Assembly: GCF_007050985.1 (NCBI RefSeq)
Contig: NZ_VHSF01000001.1
Location: 620,001-684,000, forward strand
DNA from: Christiangramia sabulilitoris
GTDB lineage: Bacteria > Bacteroidota > Bacteroidia > Flavobacteriales > Flavobacteriaceae
Direction: 5' to 3'
Length of the DNA stretch: 64,000 nt
Part shown: piece after piece, positions 26,487 to 36,451 of the stretch
Layout: each line of letters starts with the position of its first letter
How positions within the stretch are numbered: the stretch's first letter is position 1
Notes under the pieces: model-generated
Seen by the model: the letters and a program-made list of their open reading frames with translations, nothing else
Database searches by the model: none
Told to the model about the DNA's origin: nothing
Made by a program: the position numbers and the translations under genes

Positions 26487-27560
26487 GTGAAGCGAAAATC
26501 TGTCCTCCTTCTTGCTATTCTATTTCCGGTCCAGATCATTGGTATAAATATACTTTCCAGGTTTCCAGACTTCGTGGAGAAATATTATTCGTTGGGCATA
26601 TACCCGCTAATCTCCAGGGTTATGCGATACAGCCTTGGTATTATTCCTTTTTCTCTGGGTGACCTTCTCTATGGAATGCTGGTTTTGCTTTTGATCGCCT
26701 GGCTGGTGCGCAGAATTTCCGAAAAATTTAAAGTTCCCGGGAAGTGGATCCCAGATGCGCTTGCCACCTTATCTGTGATCTATTTCTGCTTTCACCTGTT
26801 CTGGGGTTTCAATTATTATCGTCTACCATTGCATAAAAGTCTGGAAATAGAAAATGAATATACCACAGAAAGCCTGGTACGCTTAACTGAGATCCTCATA
26901 GACAAATCGAATAAAATTCATTCTGAACTGGCATCGAATGATTCAGTTAAGGTGGATTATAAGTTTACCAAAAACGAATTATTTGAGATCACGGTGGCCG
27001 GATATGAGAACATCCGGAAGGAATATCCGGAGTTAACCTATAATGGTGAGGCTTTAAAACGTTCCATTTACAGTTTACCTCTCACTTATATGGGTTTTAA
27101 TGGATATCTGAACCCACTCACCAACGAGGCTCAGGTAAATACGATCATTCTGCCTTATAAGATTCCTACTACCGCAAGTCACGAAATTGGACACCAGCTT
27201 GGATTTGCTAAGGAAAACGAGGCTAACTTCATTGCCTGCCTGGTTACCATGAACCATCCCAATGAATATTTTAGATATTCCGGTTATACTTTCGCACTCA
27301 GTTATTGCCTGAGCGAACTCTACCGTAGAGATAAAACAAAGGCCGAAAATTTAATAGAAAAGATGAATCCCGGAATCCTGGCAAATTACCGGGAAGTAGA
27401 TGCCTTCTGGTTGAGGCATCAAAATCCTTTCGAACCAATTTTTAAAGCCACCTATAATCGCTATTTAATTGCAAATAACCAGACAGACGGAATGAAAAGC
27501 TATAGTTATGTAGTGGCGCTGCTGGTAAATTATTTCGACGACACGCGGAATGCACTGTAA
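26487..27560 (+). CDS. DUF3810 membrane protein with an HEIGH metalloprotease-like motif
   Basis: A 357-residue membrane protein of a Bacteroidota/Firmicutes family of unknown function, starting with GTG. Three hydrophobic helices occupy about the first 115 residues. The soluble remainder contains TTASHEIGHQLGFAKENEANF (about residues 229-249), an HExxH zinc-binding signature followed closely by ENEAN. This suggests a membrane-linked metallopeptidase, but no activity is known for the family. It stands alone between pepD (divergent) and the amidohydrolase pair. Confidence 0.85.
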   Translation: MKRKSVLLLAILFPVQIIGINILSRFPDFVEKYYSLGIYPLISRVMRYSLGIIPFSLGDLLYGMLVLLLIAWLVRRISEKFKVPGKWIPDALATLSVIYFCFHLFWGFNYYRLPLHKSLEIENEYTTESLVRLTEILIDKSNKIHSELASNDSVKVDYKFTKNELFEITVAGYENIRKEYPELTYNGEALKRSIYSLPLTYMGFNGYLNPLTNEAQVNTIILPYKIPTTASHEIGHQLGFAKENEANFIACLVTMNHPNEYFRYSGYTFALSYCLSELYRRDKTKAENLIEKMNPGILANYREVDAFWLRHQNPFEPIFKATYNRYLIANNQTDGMKSYSYVVALLVNYFDDTRNAL

Positions 27561-27644
27561 ACAATGGTGAATTAGCTTATTTTTATTACTTTAATGCCCT
27601 TAAATTTTAGACCAATCCTTATTACTCTAAATCTATTGAACTTT

Positions 27645-30611
27645 ATGAAATTAAAATTGCTGACCCTGGGTCTATTCCTCTGCTTTTGCACAGCGCAATC
27701 ACAGGAATATTTCCCCAAGAATGATGGTGTTAAATCCCGAAATACCAATTATACCGTATTTAAAAATGCAAAAATCCACCTCGATGCAAAAAACGTGCTC
27801 GAGAAAGGAATGTTTGCGATCAGGGAAGGTAGAATAACCGCCGTTGCTAAATCTATCAATATCCCTAAAAACAGCATCGTGATAGATCTGGAAGGGAAAG
27901 AAGTATACCCATCATTTATCGACCTATATACAGACTTTGGGATTCCGAAACCGAAAAGAGCAGAAAACGGTAATGGTCCACAGTATGATGCGGGTAGAGA
28001 AGGTTACTACTGGAACGACCATATTAGACCAGATACCGAAGCTATTGCTGAATTCAGTTTTGATTCTAAAGAAGCTGAAAAACTTCACAAAGCCGGGTTT
28101 GGGGTGGTAAATACTCACGTCCCTGATGGAATTGTTCGGGGTACCGGAATGCTCGTAGCTTTAACTCCTGAGGTTAGCGAAGGAGACAGAATACTTGACG
28201 AGCGTTCTTCACAATATTTAAGCTTTGAGAAAAGTGTAAAATCCAGACAATCTTATCCTACTTCTACCATGGGTACTATGGCCTTATTACGCCAGGCTTA
28301 TCTGGATGCAGAATGGTATGCCAGAGGAAATGCCAAAAACAAGGACCTGGCACTGGAAGCATTGAATAAGAATAAAAACCTGGTACAGATCTTTGCAACC
28401 GATAATCTGTTGAACGAATTCAGGGCCGATAAAGTTGGAGATGAATTTGGAATCCAATACGTCATTGTAGGTAGCGGTAACGAGTACCAAAGGATCAATG
28501 AAGTAAAGGCTTCTAATGCCACCTACATAGTTCCCCTTAAATTCCCGGATGCTTTTGATGTGGAAGACCCATACCTGGCCAACCTGCTTAGTCTTGAAGA
28601 AATGAGAGAATGGAATCAGGCGCCGGCAAATTTAAAAGTACTTTCAGAAAATAAAGTGCCTTTCGCCTTAACCACCAATTCTATAGATCCTGAAAAAGAT
28701 TTCAGAACCAACCTTTTAAAGGCTGTGGAATACGGTTTAACCAAAGAAGCTGCCCTGGCAGCACTTACCACAATTCCGGCGAAAACAATTGGGAAAGAAG
28801 GAAAACTTGGAGTAATTCAGGAAGGTGCCTGGGCAAATTTCCTTATTACTTCGGGAGATTATTTTGAAAAGGAAACGACGCTTTACGAGAACTGGATACA
28901 GGGAGAAAAAAAGGTTCTCAACAGTATGGATGTCACGAACATTACAGGTAACTACGATCTTAAAATCGATAATAACACCTATAGCCTCAACATTAGCGGA
29001 GAGCCTTCAAGCCCTAAAACCGATGTAAAACTTGGAGAAACCAAAATTGGATCCAAGATCAGTTTTAATGATAACTGGATGAATTTGCTACTATCTTCTC
29101 CCGATACTACAAAAACTGAATTCATCAGGCTGGTGGCAAATATCCCGTCTAAAACTGATACATTTTCCGGTAAAGCTATTTTACCTGATGGAAAAGAAAC
29201 CAGGTTCCAGGCGGTGAGAAAGGAAAGTACAGACAAGGATAAAAAAGATAAGAAGAAAAAAGAGGATAAAACCCGGTCTATCGTCGCGGTAACTTATCCT
29301 AATGTTGCCTACGGTTTTAAAAATCAACCTGAACAACAAAATGTTTTATTTAAAAATGCGACTGTCTGGACCAGCGAAGAAACAGGAGTTCTTGAGAATA
29401 CAGATGTTCTTGTAAAAAATGGAGAGATCGTAAACGTTGGTCAGGGACTAAGTGCCGGCGGAGCCAGGGTAATTGATGCAACCGGCAAGCATCTTACCGC
29501 CGGGATCATTGATGAACACTCACATATTGCTGCTTCGGCCATTAATGAATCAGGACATAATTCTTCTGCTGAAGTAACCATGGAAGATGTGGTGGACCCA
29601 ACAGATATCAATATTTATAGAAATCTGGCCGGTGGTGTAACCACAATTCAATTATTACACGGCTCGGCAAATCCTATCGGAGGCCGCTCTGCGATCCTGA
29701 AATTAAAATGGGGTGAATCTGCCGATGACATGATCTTTGAGCAGGCACCGCCATTTATAAAATTTGCTTTAGGAGAAAACGTAAAACAATCTAACTGGAG
29801 TGGTTCCAGATTTCCGCAAACCAGAATGGGTGTGGAACAGGTATTCACAGATTATTTTAGCCGTGGAAGAGCCTATGAAAATAGCAGGAATGAAGAAAAC
29901 TTCCGTAAAGACCTGGAAATGGAGACCATTGTCGAGATCCTTAATGGAGAGCGATTCGTAACCTCTCACTCTTATATTCAAAGTGAGATCAATATGCTGA
30001 TGAAAGTTGCTGAAAAATTTGGATTTAATATCAATACTTTCACCCATATCCTGGAAGGATACAAGGTAGCCGACAAAATGAAGGAACATGGAGTTGGTGC
30101 TTCTACGTTTTCAGACTGGTGGGCTTATAAATACGAAGTAAATGATGCCATTCCCTATAATGCGGCGATCATGAATGAAGTTGGTCTCACCGTAGCCATA
30201 AATAGTGATGACGGGGAAATGAGCCGGAGACTAAATCAGGAAGCGGCTAAAAGTGTAAAATATGGGGGGATGAGCGAAGAGGAAGCCTGGAAAATGGTTA
30301 CTATAAATCCTGCGAAATTACTCCATATCGATAAACTTACAGGAAGTATCCGGGAAGGTAAACAGGCCGATCTAGTATTATGGAATGAGCATCCTTTATC
30401 CATTTACGCCAAACCTGAAAAAACAATGGTAGACGGAGTGATCTATTTCGATCTGGAACGTGACAGCCAGATGAGAGCTGATATCAGAAAAGAGCGAAAT
30501 GAGCTTATCGGCCAGATGCTGAAGGCAAAGAACAATGGTGTTAAAACTCAGCCGGTAATCAAAAAAGAAGAGCAACGAGTACACTGTGATCTCCTGGAAG
30601 AAGTAAAATAA
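27645..30611 (+). CDS. exported bi-domain amidohydrolase
   Basis: A 988-residue protein from the ATG at 27645, where a signal peptide begins (core ends near CTAQSQ). Another ATG lies 51 bases upstream. There are two amidohydrolase-superfamily halves. In the first, the metal HxH of the usual DxHxH is replaced by DLYTD near residue 98, so it looks inactive. In the second half, IDEHSH (near residue 624), SHSYIQ, THILEG and the metal aspartate stretch INSDDGE are intact. The cell location is probably periplasmic. The next gene is a shorter amidohydrolase-like protein 14 bases away. Confidence 0.88.
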   Translation: MKLKLLTLGLFLCFCTAQSQEYFPKNDGVKSRNTNYTVFKNAKIHLDAKNVLEKGMFAIREGRITAVAKSINIPKNSIVIDLEGKEVYPSFIDLYTDFGIPKPKRAENGNGPQYDAGREGYYWNDHIRPDTEAIAEFSFDSKEAEKLHKAGFGVVNTHVPDGIVRGTGMLVALTPEVSEGDRILDERSSQYLSFEKSVKSRQSYPTSTMGTMALLRQAYLDAEWYARGNAKNKDLALEALNKNKNLVQIFATDNLLNEFRADKVGDEFGIQYVIVGSGNEYQRINEVKASNATYIVPLKFPDAFDVEDPYLANLLSLEEMREWNQAPANLKVLSENKVPFALTTNSIDPEKDFRTNLLKAVEYGLTKEAALAALTTIPAKTIGKEGKLGVIQEGAWANFLITSGDYFEKETTLYENWIQGEKKVLNSMDVTNITGNYDLKIDNNTYSLNISGEPSSPKTDVKLGETKIGSKISFNDNWMNLLLSSPDTTKTEFIRLVANIPSKTDTFSGKAILPDGKETRFQAVRKESTDKDKKDKKKKEDKTRSIVAVTYPNVAYGFKNQPEQQNVLFKNATVWTSEETGVLENTDVLVKNGEIVNVGQGLSAGGARVIDATGKHLTAGIIDEHSHIAASAINESGHNSSAEVTMEDVVDPTDINIYRNLAGGVTTIQLLHGSANPIGGRSAILKLKWGESADDMIFEQAPPFIKFALGENVKQSNWSGSRFPQTRMGVEQVFTDYFSRGRAYENSRNEENFRKDLEMETIVEILNGERFVTSHSYIQSEINMLMKVAEKFGFNINTFTHILEGYKVADKMKEHGVGASTFSDWWAYKYEVNDAIPYNAAIMNEVGLTVAINSDDGEMSRRLNQEAAKSVKYGGMSEEEAWKMVTINPAKLLHIDKLTGSIREGKQADLVLWNEHPLSIYAKPEKTMVDGVIYFDLERDSQMRADIRKERNELIGQMLKAKNNGVKTQPVIKKEEQRVHCDLLEEVK

Positions 30612-30625
30612 AATTTAGAAGAAAA

Positions 30626-31939
30626 ATGAAAACTATACATACATATATCATCGTCGCCCTCCTGATAATCTCAGGAAATAGCTTTGCACAGCAGACACCT
30701 GCCGGCAAACAGGAAGGCCCTGTTACAATTGTAGGAGCTACGGCTCATTTGGGAAATGGAGAGGTAATTGAAAACAGCCTGATAATTTTTGAAGATGGTA
30801 AGCTTATCGAGGTGATCGATGCCAGCCTTACCAAAAGACAATATCCGGGAAAAATCATAAATGCCAAAGGCAAACATGTATATCCAGGTTTTATTGCTCC
30901 TAATTCTACCCTGGGACTGGTTGAAATAGATGCCGTTAAAGCGACGGTAGACCAGGATGAAATGGGAGAAATGCTTCCTAATATCAGGAGTTTGATCGCC
31001 TATAATGCTGAAAGCAAGATCGTAGAGTCCATGAGACCAAACGGTGTACTTTTGGGACAAATCGTTCCAAGGGGTGGTAGAATCTCCGGGACTTCATCTA
31101 TCGTGCAATTCGATGCGTGGAACTGGGAAGATGCCGTGATCAAAGAGAATGACGGTTTACATATTAACTGGCCAGATTTTTACCGCAGAGGACGCTGGTG
31201 GAGAGGTGAGGATCCAGACCTTAAAGCAAATAAGGAATACCAGGAGAATGTACAGAATCTATCAGATTTCTTTGCTGCCTCCAAAGCATACCTGGATGGT
31301 AACCGCGATTATAAGAACCTGCCCTACCTGGCCATGGAGCAGGTATTTAGTGGTGATAAAAAAGTTTATGTCCATGTAGACGGTGAAAAAGAAATTCTTG
31401 ATGTTATTCAGTTTAAAAAAGAACACGCACTTAGTGATGTGGTCATTGTAGGTGGATATTACGCACTGGATGTAGCAGATGCTTTAAAGAAGAATGACAT
31501 TCCGGTGCTGGTTAACAGACCTCACAGCACTCCAGAACAGGCTTATGAAGACTACGATTATCCCTACAAATTAGCAAACCTGCTACACGAAGCAGGCGTA
31601 CTTGTTGCTATTGAAAGCAGCGGGCAAATGGAGAGAATGAACACCAGGAATATCCCTTTTTATGCCGGTACTGTAGCAGCATTCGGGATGAATAAGGAAG
31701 ATGCTTTAAAGCTCATTACTTTGAATACGGCAAAGATCCTTGGCATAGATGAAAATTATGGAAGCCTGGAAGAAGGTAAATCTGCAACCTTATTTATTTC
31801 TGAAGGTGATGCTTTGGATATGCGTGGCAACATACTTTCCCATGCATTTATTGATGGCAGGGAAATAAGTCTGGCAACACACCAGACTGAGCTCTGGAAG
31901 AGATATTCAAAAAAATACGAAGAGCAGGAAGGAGAATAG
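30626..31939 (+). CDS. exported amidohydrolase-like protein, probably catalytically inactive
   Basis: A 437-residue protein with a signal peptide ending near SFAQQ. The fold markers of amidohydrolases are present: the composite beta-strand start, VYPGFIAPNS near residue 90, and the C-terminal ITLNTAKILGIDENYGSLEEGKSATL. The metal HxH is replaced by NST, and the late metal aspartate site reads AIESSGQ. It therefore lacks recognisable ligands. It lies 14 bases after the bi-domain amidohydrolase, so the two are probably co-expressed and may form one complex. Confidence 0.83.
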   Translation: MKTIHTYIIVALLIISGNSFAQQTPAGKQEGPVTIVGATAHLGNGEVIENSLIIFEDGKLIEVIDASLTKRQYPGKIINAKGKHVYPGFIAPNSTLGLVEIDAVKATVDQDEMGEMLPNIRSLIAYNAESKIVESMRPNGVLLGQIVPRGGRISGTSSIVQFDAWNWEDAVIKENDGLHINWPDFYRRGRWWRGEDPDLKANKEYQENVQNLSDFFAASKAYLDGNRDYKNLPYLAMEQVFSGDKKVYVHVDGEKEILDVIQFKKEHALSDVVIVGGYYALDVADALKKNDIPVLVNRPHSTPEQAYEDYDYPYKLANLLHEAGVLVAIESSGQMERMNTRNIPFYAGTVAAFGMNKEDALKLITLNTAKILGIDENYGSLEEGKSATLFISEGDALDMRGNILSHAFIDGREISLATHQTELWKRYSKKYEEQEGE

Positions 31940-31949
31940 TTTTCTCTGA

Positions 31950-32072
31950 AATTTTAAGGTTGTCTGAAATCAGGACACGTACGTCTGAAACTCCTGGCAG
32001 TTTCGCTTTAGATTAAATAATTGATCTTTAGGGATCCTGAAATAAATTCAGGATGACGTCATTTCTGGTTTC
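31950..32072. repeat. degenerate hairpin-rich segment related to the dispersed palindromes
   Basis: Between the amidohydrolase and the methyltransferase lie several short hairpins: GAAACT/AGTTTC (31987-31992 with 31999-32004) and ATCCTGAA/TTCAGGAT (32034-32041 with 32047-32054). The words CTGAAACTCC and CAGGATGACGTCAT resemble pieces of the repeats at 20.0-20.4 kb. It looks like a decayed relative. Confidence 0.5.
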
Positions 32073-32115
32073 AGGCAACTTTTTTTATGCCTATTATCTA
32101 CGTAATTTTACGCCT

Positions 32116-32937
32116 ATGTTAAAACAGATCAGCAGCCCGCAGAATAAAGAAATCAAATGGCTGATTCAGCTGCAGGAAAAATCCAGGAACCGCAAAAAGG
32201 AAGGTTTATTCGTAGTGGAAGGCCTCAGGGAAATATCCCTTGCCCTGAAAGGTGGCTACTCCCCGCTTCATTTTTACTTCTTACCAGAAAAGGTCGATTT
32301 TGAACAACTTTTAAAGTTCTCGAAAATTAATACAGAACAACCGGCTGTAATTACTGAACTTACGGGAGATGTATATGAGAGGATCGCTTATCGCGGAAGT
32401 ACTGAAGGTATTATGGCGGTATTCAGAACTAAAAATCACCTTTTAGAAAATTTAGAATTTCGCCAATCCAATCCGCTTATTCTGGTAGCAGAAGCTCCAG
32501 AGAAACCGGGAAATATCGGTGCAATTCTAAGAACTGCAGATGCCGCGGCCGTAGATGCGGTAATCATAGCCAATCCTAAAACCGACCTTTATAACCCTAA
32601 CATCATCAGGAGCAGCGTAGGTTGCATTTTTACTAATAAGATCGCAACAGGAACAACCTCTGAAATCATCAAATTTTTACAGCAACAAAATATCAATATC
32701 TTTTCTGCCGCTTTACAGGCATCCCAGCCTTATCACGAGGTAGATTTTACTGGTCCTACTGCTATAGTAATGGGTACAGAAGCTACAGGCCTTAGTGACG
32801 AATGGCTGGATAATTCCACCCAAAATATTCTTATTCCCATGCACGGAGAAATAGACTCCATGAATGTTTCTGTCGCCGCAGGAATTCTTATTTTTGAGGC
32901 GAAAAGACAACGAATTACTTATACGTCACAAACCTGA
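32116..32937 (+). CDS. SpoU/TrmH-family RNA 2'-O-methyltransferase
   Basis: A 273-residue SPOUT-fold methyltransferase acting on rRNA or tRNA ribose. I start at the ATG at 32116 (MLKQISSPQNKEIKWL), the normal family beginning. The longer frame from 32053 runs through repeat-derived sequence. The N-terminal substrate-binding domain covers about residues 1-95. SPOUT motifs are LVAEAPEKPGNIGAILRTADA (near residue 125), IVMGTEATGLSDEW (near residue 216) and IPMHGEIDSMNVSVAAGI. The target nucleotide cannot be assigned. Confidence 0.93.
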   Translation: MLKQISSPQNKEIKWLIQLQEKSRNRKKEGLFVVEGLREISLALKGGYSPLHFYFLPEKVDFEQLLKFSKINTEQPAVITELTGDVYERIAYRGSTEGIMAVFRTKNHLLENLEFRQSNPLILVAEAPEKPGNIGAILRTADAAAVDAVIIANPKTDLYNPNIIRSSVGCIFTNKIATGTTSEIIKFLQQQNINIFSAALQASQPYHEVDFTGPTAIVMGTEATGLSDEWLDNSTQNILIPMHGEIDSMNVSVAAGILIFEAKRQRITYTSQT

Positions 32938-32942
32938 TCCCC

Positions 32943-34181
32943 TTGACTGCAGAAACTCTATTTTATATCATTATTGGCATTATTATTATCGATTTTATTT
33001 TTGATAAGTTCCTGGATGCGATTAATGCCAAACACTTTGATGACCCCATTCCGACAGAACTTGCTGATGTATACGAAAAGGAGGAATATGAAAAATCACA
33101 GCGCTATAAAAAAGAGAGGTTCAGATTTGGATTAATTTCCAGTACCTTTTCTGTACTTCTCACCCTGGCTTTTATATTTTTCGAAGGTTTCGCTTATGTA
33201 GATACGATCGCCAGAAATATCTCAGACAATCCTGTTTGGATTGCGCTTATTTTCTTTGGCATTATAATGCTGGGAAGTGATATACTCACAACTCCTTTTT
33301 CCTGGTACAGCACCTTCGTGATCGAGGAAAAATATGGTTTTAATAAGACCACCAAAAAGACATTTATTCTGGATAAATTAAAAGGGCTGGCCATGACTGC
33401 GGTTATTGGAGGTGGTATTTTAGCGCTTATAGTGTGGTTCTATCAGATAGCCGGCGATAATTTCTGGTGGTATGCCTGGATCCTGATCGCAGTTTTCATT
33501 GTCTTTATGAATATGTTCTATGCAAAACTTATTGTACCCCTTTTTAACAAACAAACACCATTGGAAAAGGGCTCATTGCGCACAAAGATTGAACAATATG
33601 CCCAAAAGGTTGGTTTTAAACTGGACAATATTTTTGTGATAGATGGCTCAAAAAGGAGCACTAAGGCTAATGCTTATTTTTCAGGATTTGGAAGTGAAAA
33701 AAGAATTACCCTTTACGATACACTTATTAATGACCTGGAAGAGGATGAGATCGTTGCTGTCCTGGCTCATGAAGTTGGACATTATAAAAAGAACCATATT
33801 ATTGCAAACCTGCTGGCTTCCATCCTTACCACCGGGTTTACTCTCTGGTTACTATCGTTATTCGTTGGCAACCCGCTACTTTCTGAAGCCCTAAGTGTAT
33901 CACAACCAAGTTTCCATATTGGTTTGGTTGCATTTGGGATTTTATACAGTCCAATTTCTGAAGTTACCGGCCTTATTATGAACTATATGTCTCGTAGATT
34001 TGAGTACCAGGCAGATAATTATGCCAAAGCCACTTTTAATGGCAATTCTTTAATCTCCAGTTTGAAAAAATTATCTAAAAACACATTAAGTAATTTAACC
34101 CCGCATAAAGCCTATATTTTTGTACATTACTCTCACCCCAGTCTCTTACAGCGGTATCGCAATCTAAAGACCGGGCACTAG
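32943..34181 (+). CDS. M48 family metallopeptidase (CAAX protease 1/Ste24-like)
   Basis: A 412-residue membrane zinc protease starting with TTG, five bases after the methyltransferase gene. Several membrane helices occupy residues 1-20 and 65-205. The zinc motif is AHEVGH near residue 278, followed by more helices and the later EYQADNYA stretch that carries the third ligand (near residue 352). It probably handles membrane-protein quality control. Eukaryotic Ste24 trims prenylated proteins, which bacteria lack. Confidence 0.92.
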   Translation: MTAETLFYIIIGIIIIDFIFDKFLDAINAKHFDDPIPTELADVYEKEEYEKSQRYKKERFRFGLISSTFSVLLTLAFIFFEGFAYVDTIARNISDNPVWIALIFFGIIMLGSDILTTPFSWYSTFVIEEKYGFNKTTKKTFILDKLKGLAMTAVIGGGILALIVWFYQIAGDNFWWYAWILIAVFIVFMNMFYAKLIVPLFNKQTPLEKGSLRTKIEQYAQKVGFKLDNIFVIDGSKRSTKANAYFSGFGSEKRITLYDTLINDLEEDEIVAVLAHEVGHYKKNHIIANLLASILTTGFTLWLLSLFVGNPLLSEALSVSQPSFHIGLVAFGILYSPISEVTGLIMNYMSRRFEYQADNYAKATFNGNSLISSLKKLSKNTLSNLTPHKAYIFVHYSHPSLLQRYRNLKTGH

Positions 34182-34216
34182 TTGTTTCCTTTTAATCTTA
34201 ATTGTATTTTTAACCT

Positions 34217-36427
34217 ATGACAGAGGCGGCTATAGTAAAAGAAAACAAGCAAATTGCCAGACAGTATAAAGAGCTGTTGCGCATAAGTTATCAAACCCTG
34301 AGCGACGATGATAAAAAATTAATCCGTTTAGCGTTTGATACAGCTGTGGACGCACACAAAGACCAGCGCAGAAAATCTGGTGAAGCTTATATTTTTCATC
34401 CTATTGCCGTGGCTAAAATTGTGGCTTCAGAAATTGGTCTGGACGCTACTTCAATTTCTGCAGCTCTGCTACACGATGTGGTAGAAGATACCAGGTATAC
34501 CCTGGAAGATATTAGGAAGATGTTTGGGGAAACCGTCGCCAAGATCGTAGACGGCCTTACCAAGATTTCCAGCCTTAAGAAAGATAAAGATGTTTCGCTA
34601 CAGGCAGAGAATTTCCGGAAAATGCTTCTTACCCTTAATGACGATGTGAGGGTTATTATTATTAAAATCGCAGACAGGCTTCATAATATGCAAACCATGG
34701 ATGCCATGCGTCCAGACAAACAGGTTAAAATAGCTTCGGAAACCCTTTATATTTATGCACCACTGGCCCACAGGATTGGTCTGTATAACATCAAAACAGA
34801 ACTTGAAGACCTCGGTTTAAAATATACCGAACCGGAGGTTTACCACGATATACTCACCAGGATCAAGGAAAGTAAGGAAGACCAGGATGCTTATATTAAG
34901 GAATTTAGCCGGGTGATCCAGGATTCTTTGGATAAGGAAGACCTGGATTATAATATTAAAGGCAGGCCAAAATCGATTTATTCGATAAACCGAAAGATCA
35001 AAGCTCAGAATATCGATTTTGATGAGATCTACGATAAGTTCGCTATCAGGATTATTTATCGCAGTGATCCCTCACAGGAAAAATTCCTGGCCTGGAAAAT
35101 ATATTCCATAGTTACAGATCACTTCAGACCTAACCCTACAAGACTTAGAGACTGGATATCTTCACCGAAATCCACCGGTTATGAAGCTTTGCATATCACC
35201 GTAATGGGGCCTAAAGGGCGCTGGGTTGAGGTCCAGATTAGAAGTGAGCGGATGAATGAGATCGCCGAAAAAGGTTATGCCGCGCATTATAAATATAAGC
35301 AGGGAGATAATAATAAGGAAGAAAGAGGTTTTGAAGAATGGGTTACCAGGTTACAGGAAGCCCTTGAAAGCCCGGATGTAAATGCGGTGGATTTTGTAGA
35401 GCAATTTAAATTAAACCTGTATTCCAAGGAGATCTTTGTCTTTACACCGCAGGGAGATCTGAAGTCTTTACCAAAAGGCTCTACTCCACTGGATTTTGCC
35501 TTCAGTATACATACAGAAATTGGACTGCATACCCGTGGCGCGAGAGTGAATAATAAACTCGTACCCCTTAGCCATGAGTTAAAAAGCGGCGACCAGGTTG
35601 ATATTATAACTTCAGACAACGCCAAACCTAATATTAACTGGCTGGATTATGCTACTACGGCCAGAGCAAGAGCGAAGATTAAATCTTCTTTAAAAGAGGA
35701 GAAAAAAGAGATCGCCGAAGAAGGAAAGGCAGTTCTTGCGAGAAAGCTGAAAGCACAGAAGATACAGTTCAATGAAAAGTCTATTAATGAACTGGTCGTC
35801 TTTTTCAATTTAAAAACCAGTCTGGATCTGTTCTACCGGGTGGGGATAGGCAAGATCGACAATAAAATGCTGAAGGATTTTGCCAATTCAAGAAGCAATT
35901 CCCTGGTTAGTTATTTTAAAAGCAAGATCAAGAAACCTCAGATTTCAACCGAGCTAGACAACGAAGATTTTACAGCAAAATATGATCAGCTTGTCTTTGG
36001 TAAAGAAGAGGAGAAACTTGAATATAAACTATCTAATTGCTGCAACCCTATTCCCGGGGATAATGTATTTGGCTTTATCTCTGTGAACGATGGTATTAAG
36101 GTGCATAAAAAAGATTGTCCCAACGCCCTGCAGCTGCAAAGTAATTACGCATACAGAATCATCCAGGCAAAGTGGATAGACAGTTCACAGCAGGACTTCA
36201 AGGCGGTTATTAATCTTGAAGGAATAGACAATCTTGGTCTGGTAAGTGAGGTGACTCGGGAAATCTCCAGCAACCTGCACGTAAACATGAAAAACCTTAA
36301 TTTCGATAGTTCAGACGGAGTTTTCAGCGGCCGGATCACTTTGGTAGTAAAGAATAATAATATCCTGAATACCATCATCCAAAGGCTTAAAAAAATTAAC
36401 GGGATAGACAAGGTTAGCCGTGAATAA
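34217..36427 (+). CDS. bifunctional (p)ppGpp synthetase/hydrolase (Rel/SpoT)
   Basis: Stringent-response enzyme that makes and degrades (p)ppGpp, cytosolic, 736 residues, the usual length. Domains in order are an HD hydrolase (about residues 50-200, with the intact ALLHDVVEDT), a synthetase (about residues 240-350, GRPKSIYSI, STGYEALH), TGS (about residues 395-460, DLKSLPKGSTPLDFAF) and a C-terminal ACT domain. Both catalytic halves look intact, so a bifunctional enzyme is expected. fur and purA follow on the same strand, and purA is itself a known target of (p)ppGpp inhibition. Confidence 0.95.
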   Translation: MTEAAIVKENKQIARQYKELLRISYQTLSDDDKKLIRLAFDTAVDAHKDQRRKSGEAYIFHPIAVAKIVASEIGLDATSISAALLHDVVEDTRYTLEDIRKMFGETVAKIVDGLTKISSLKKDKDVSLQAENFRKMLLTLNDDVRVIIIKIADRLHNMQTMDAMRPDKQVKIASETLYIYAPLAHRIGLYNIKTELEDLGLKYTEPEVYHDILTRIKESKEDQDAYIKEFSRVIQDSLDKEDLDYNIKGRPKSIYSINRKIKAQNIDFDEIYDKFAIRIIYRSDPSQEKFLAWKIYSIVTDHFRPNPTRLRDWISSPKSTGYEALHITVMGPKGRWVEVQIRSERMNEIAEKGYAAHYKYKQGDNNKEERGFEEWVTRLQEALESPDVNAVDFVEQFKLNLYSKEIFVFTPQGDLKSLPKGSTPLDFAFSIHTEIGLHTRGARVNNKLVPLSHELKSGDQVDIITSDNAKPNINWLDYATTARARAKIKSSLKEEKKEIAEEGKAVLARKLKAQKIQFNEKSINELVVFFNLKTSLDLFYRVGIGKIDNKMLKDFANSRSNSLVSYFKSKIKKPQISTELDNEDFTAKYDQLVFGKEEEKLEYKLSNCCNPIPGDNVFGFISVNDGIKVHKKDCPNALQLQSNYAYRIIQAKWIDSSQQDFKAVINLEGIDNLGLVSEVTREISSNLHVNMKNLNFDSSDGVFSGRITLVVKNNNILNTIIQRLKKINGIDKVSRE

Positions 36428-36432
36428 ACTTT

Positions 36433-36440
36433 TACCTTTG
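36433..36440 (+). promoter_or_regulatory. possible -7 box upstream of fur
   Basis: TACCTTTG matches TAnnTTTG exactly and lies 12 bases before the fur ATG. No good -33 TTG is found (GTTAG near 36413), so a separate fur promoter is only possible. Confidence 0.35.
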
Positions 36441-36451
36441 TACAGCAAATT

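Noticed and set aside
30626-31939. Treating the second amidohydrolase as a frameshifted piece of the first
   Set aside because: It has its own signal peptide and full composite-domain ends, so it is a separate gene, not a fragment.
32053-32115. Upstream extension of the RNA methyltransferase
   Set aside because: The added residues come from repeat-derived sequence, and the family starts at MLKQISSPQNKEI, so the start at 32116 is preferred.
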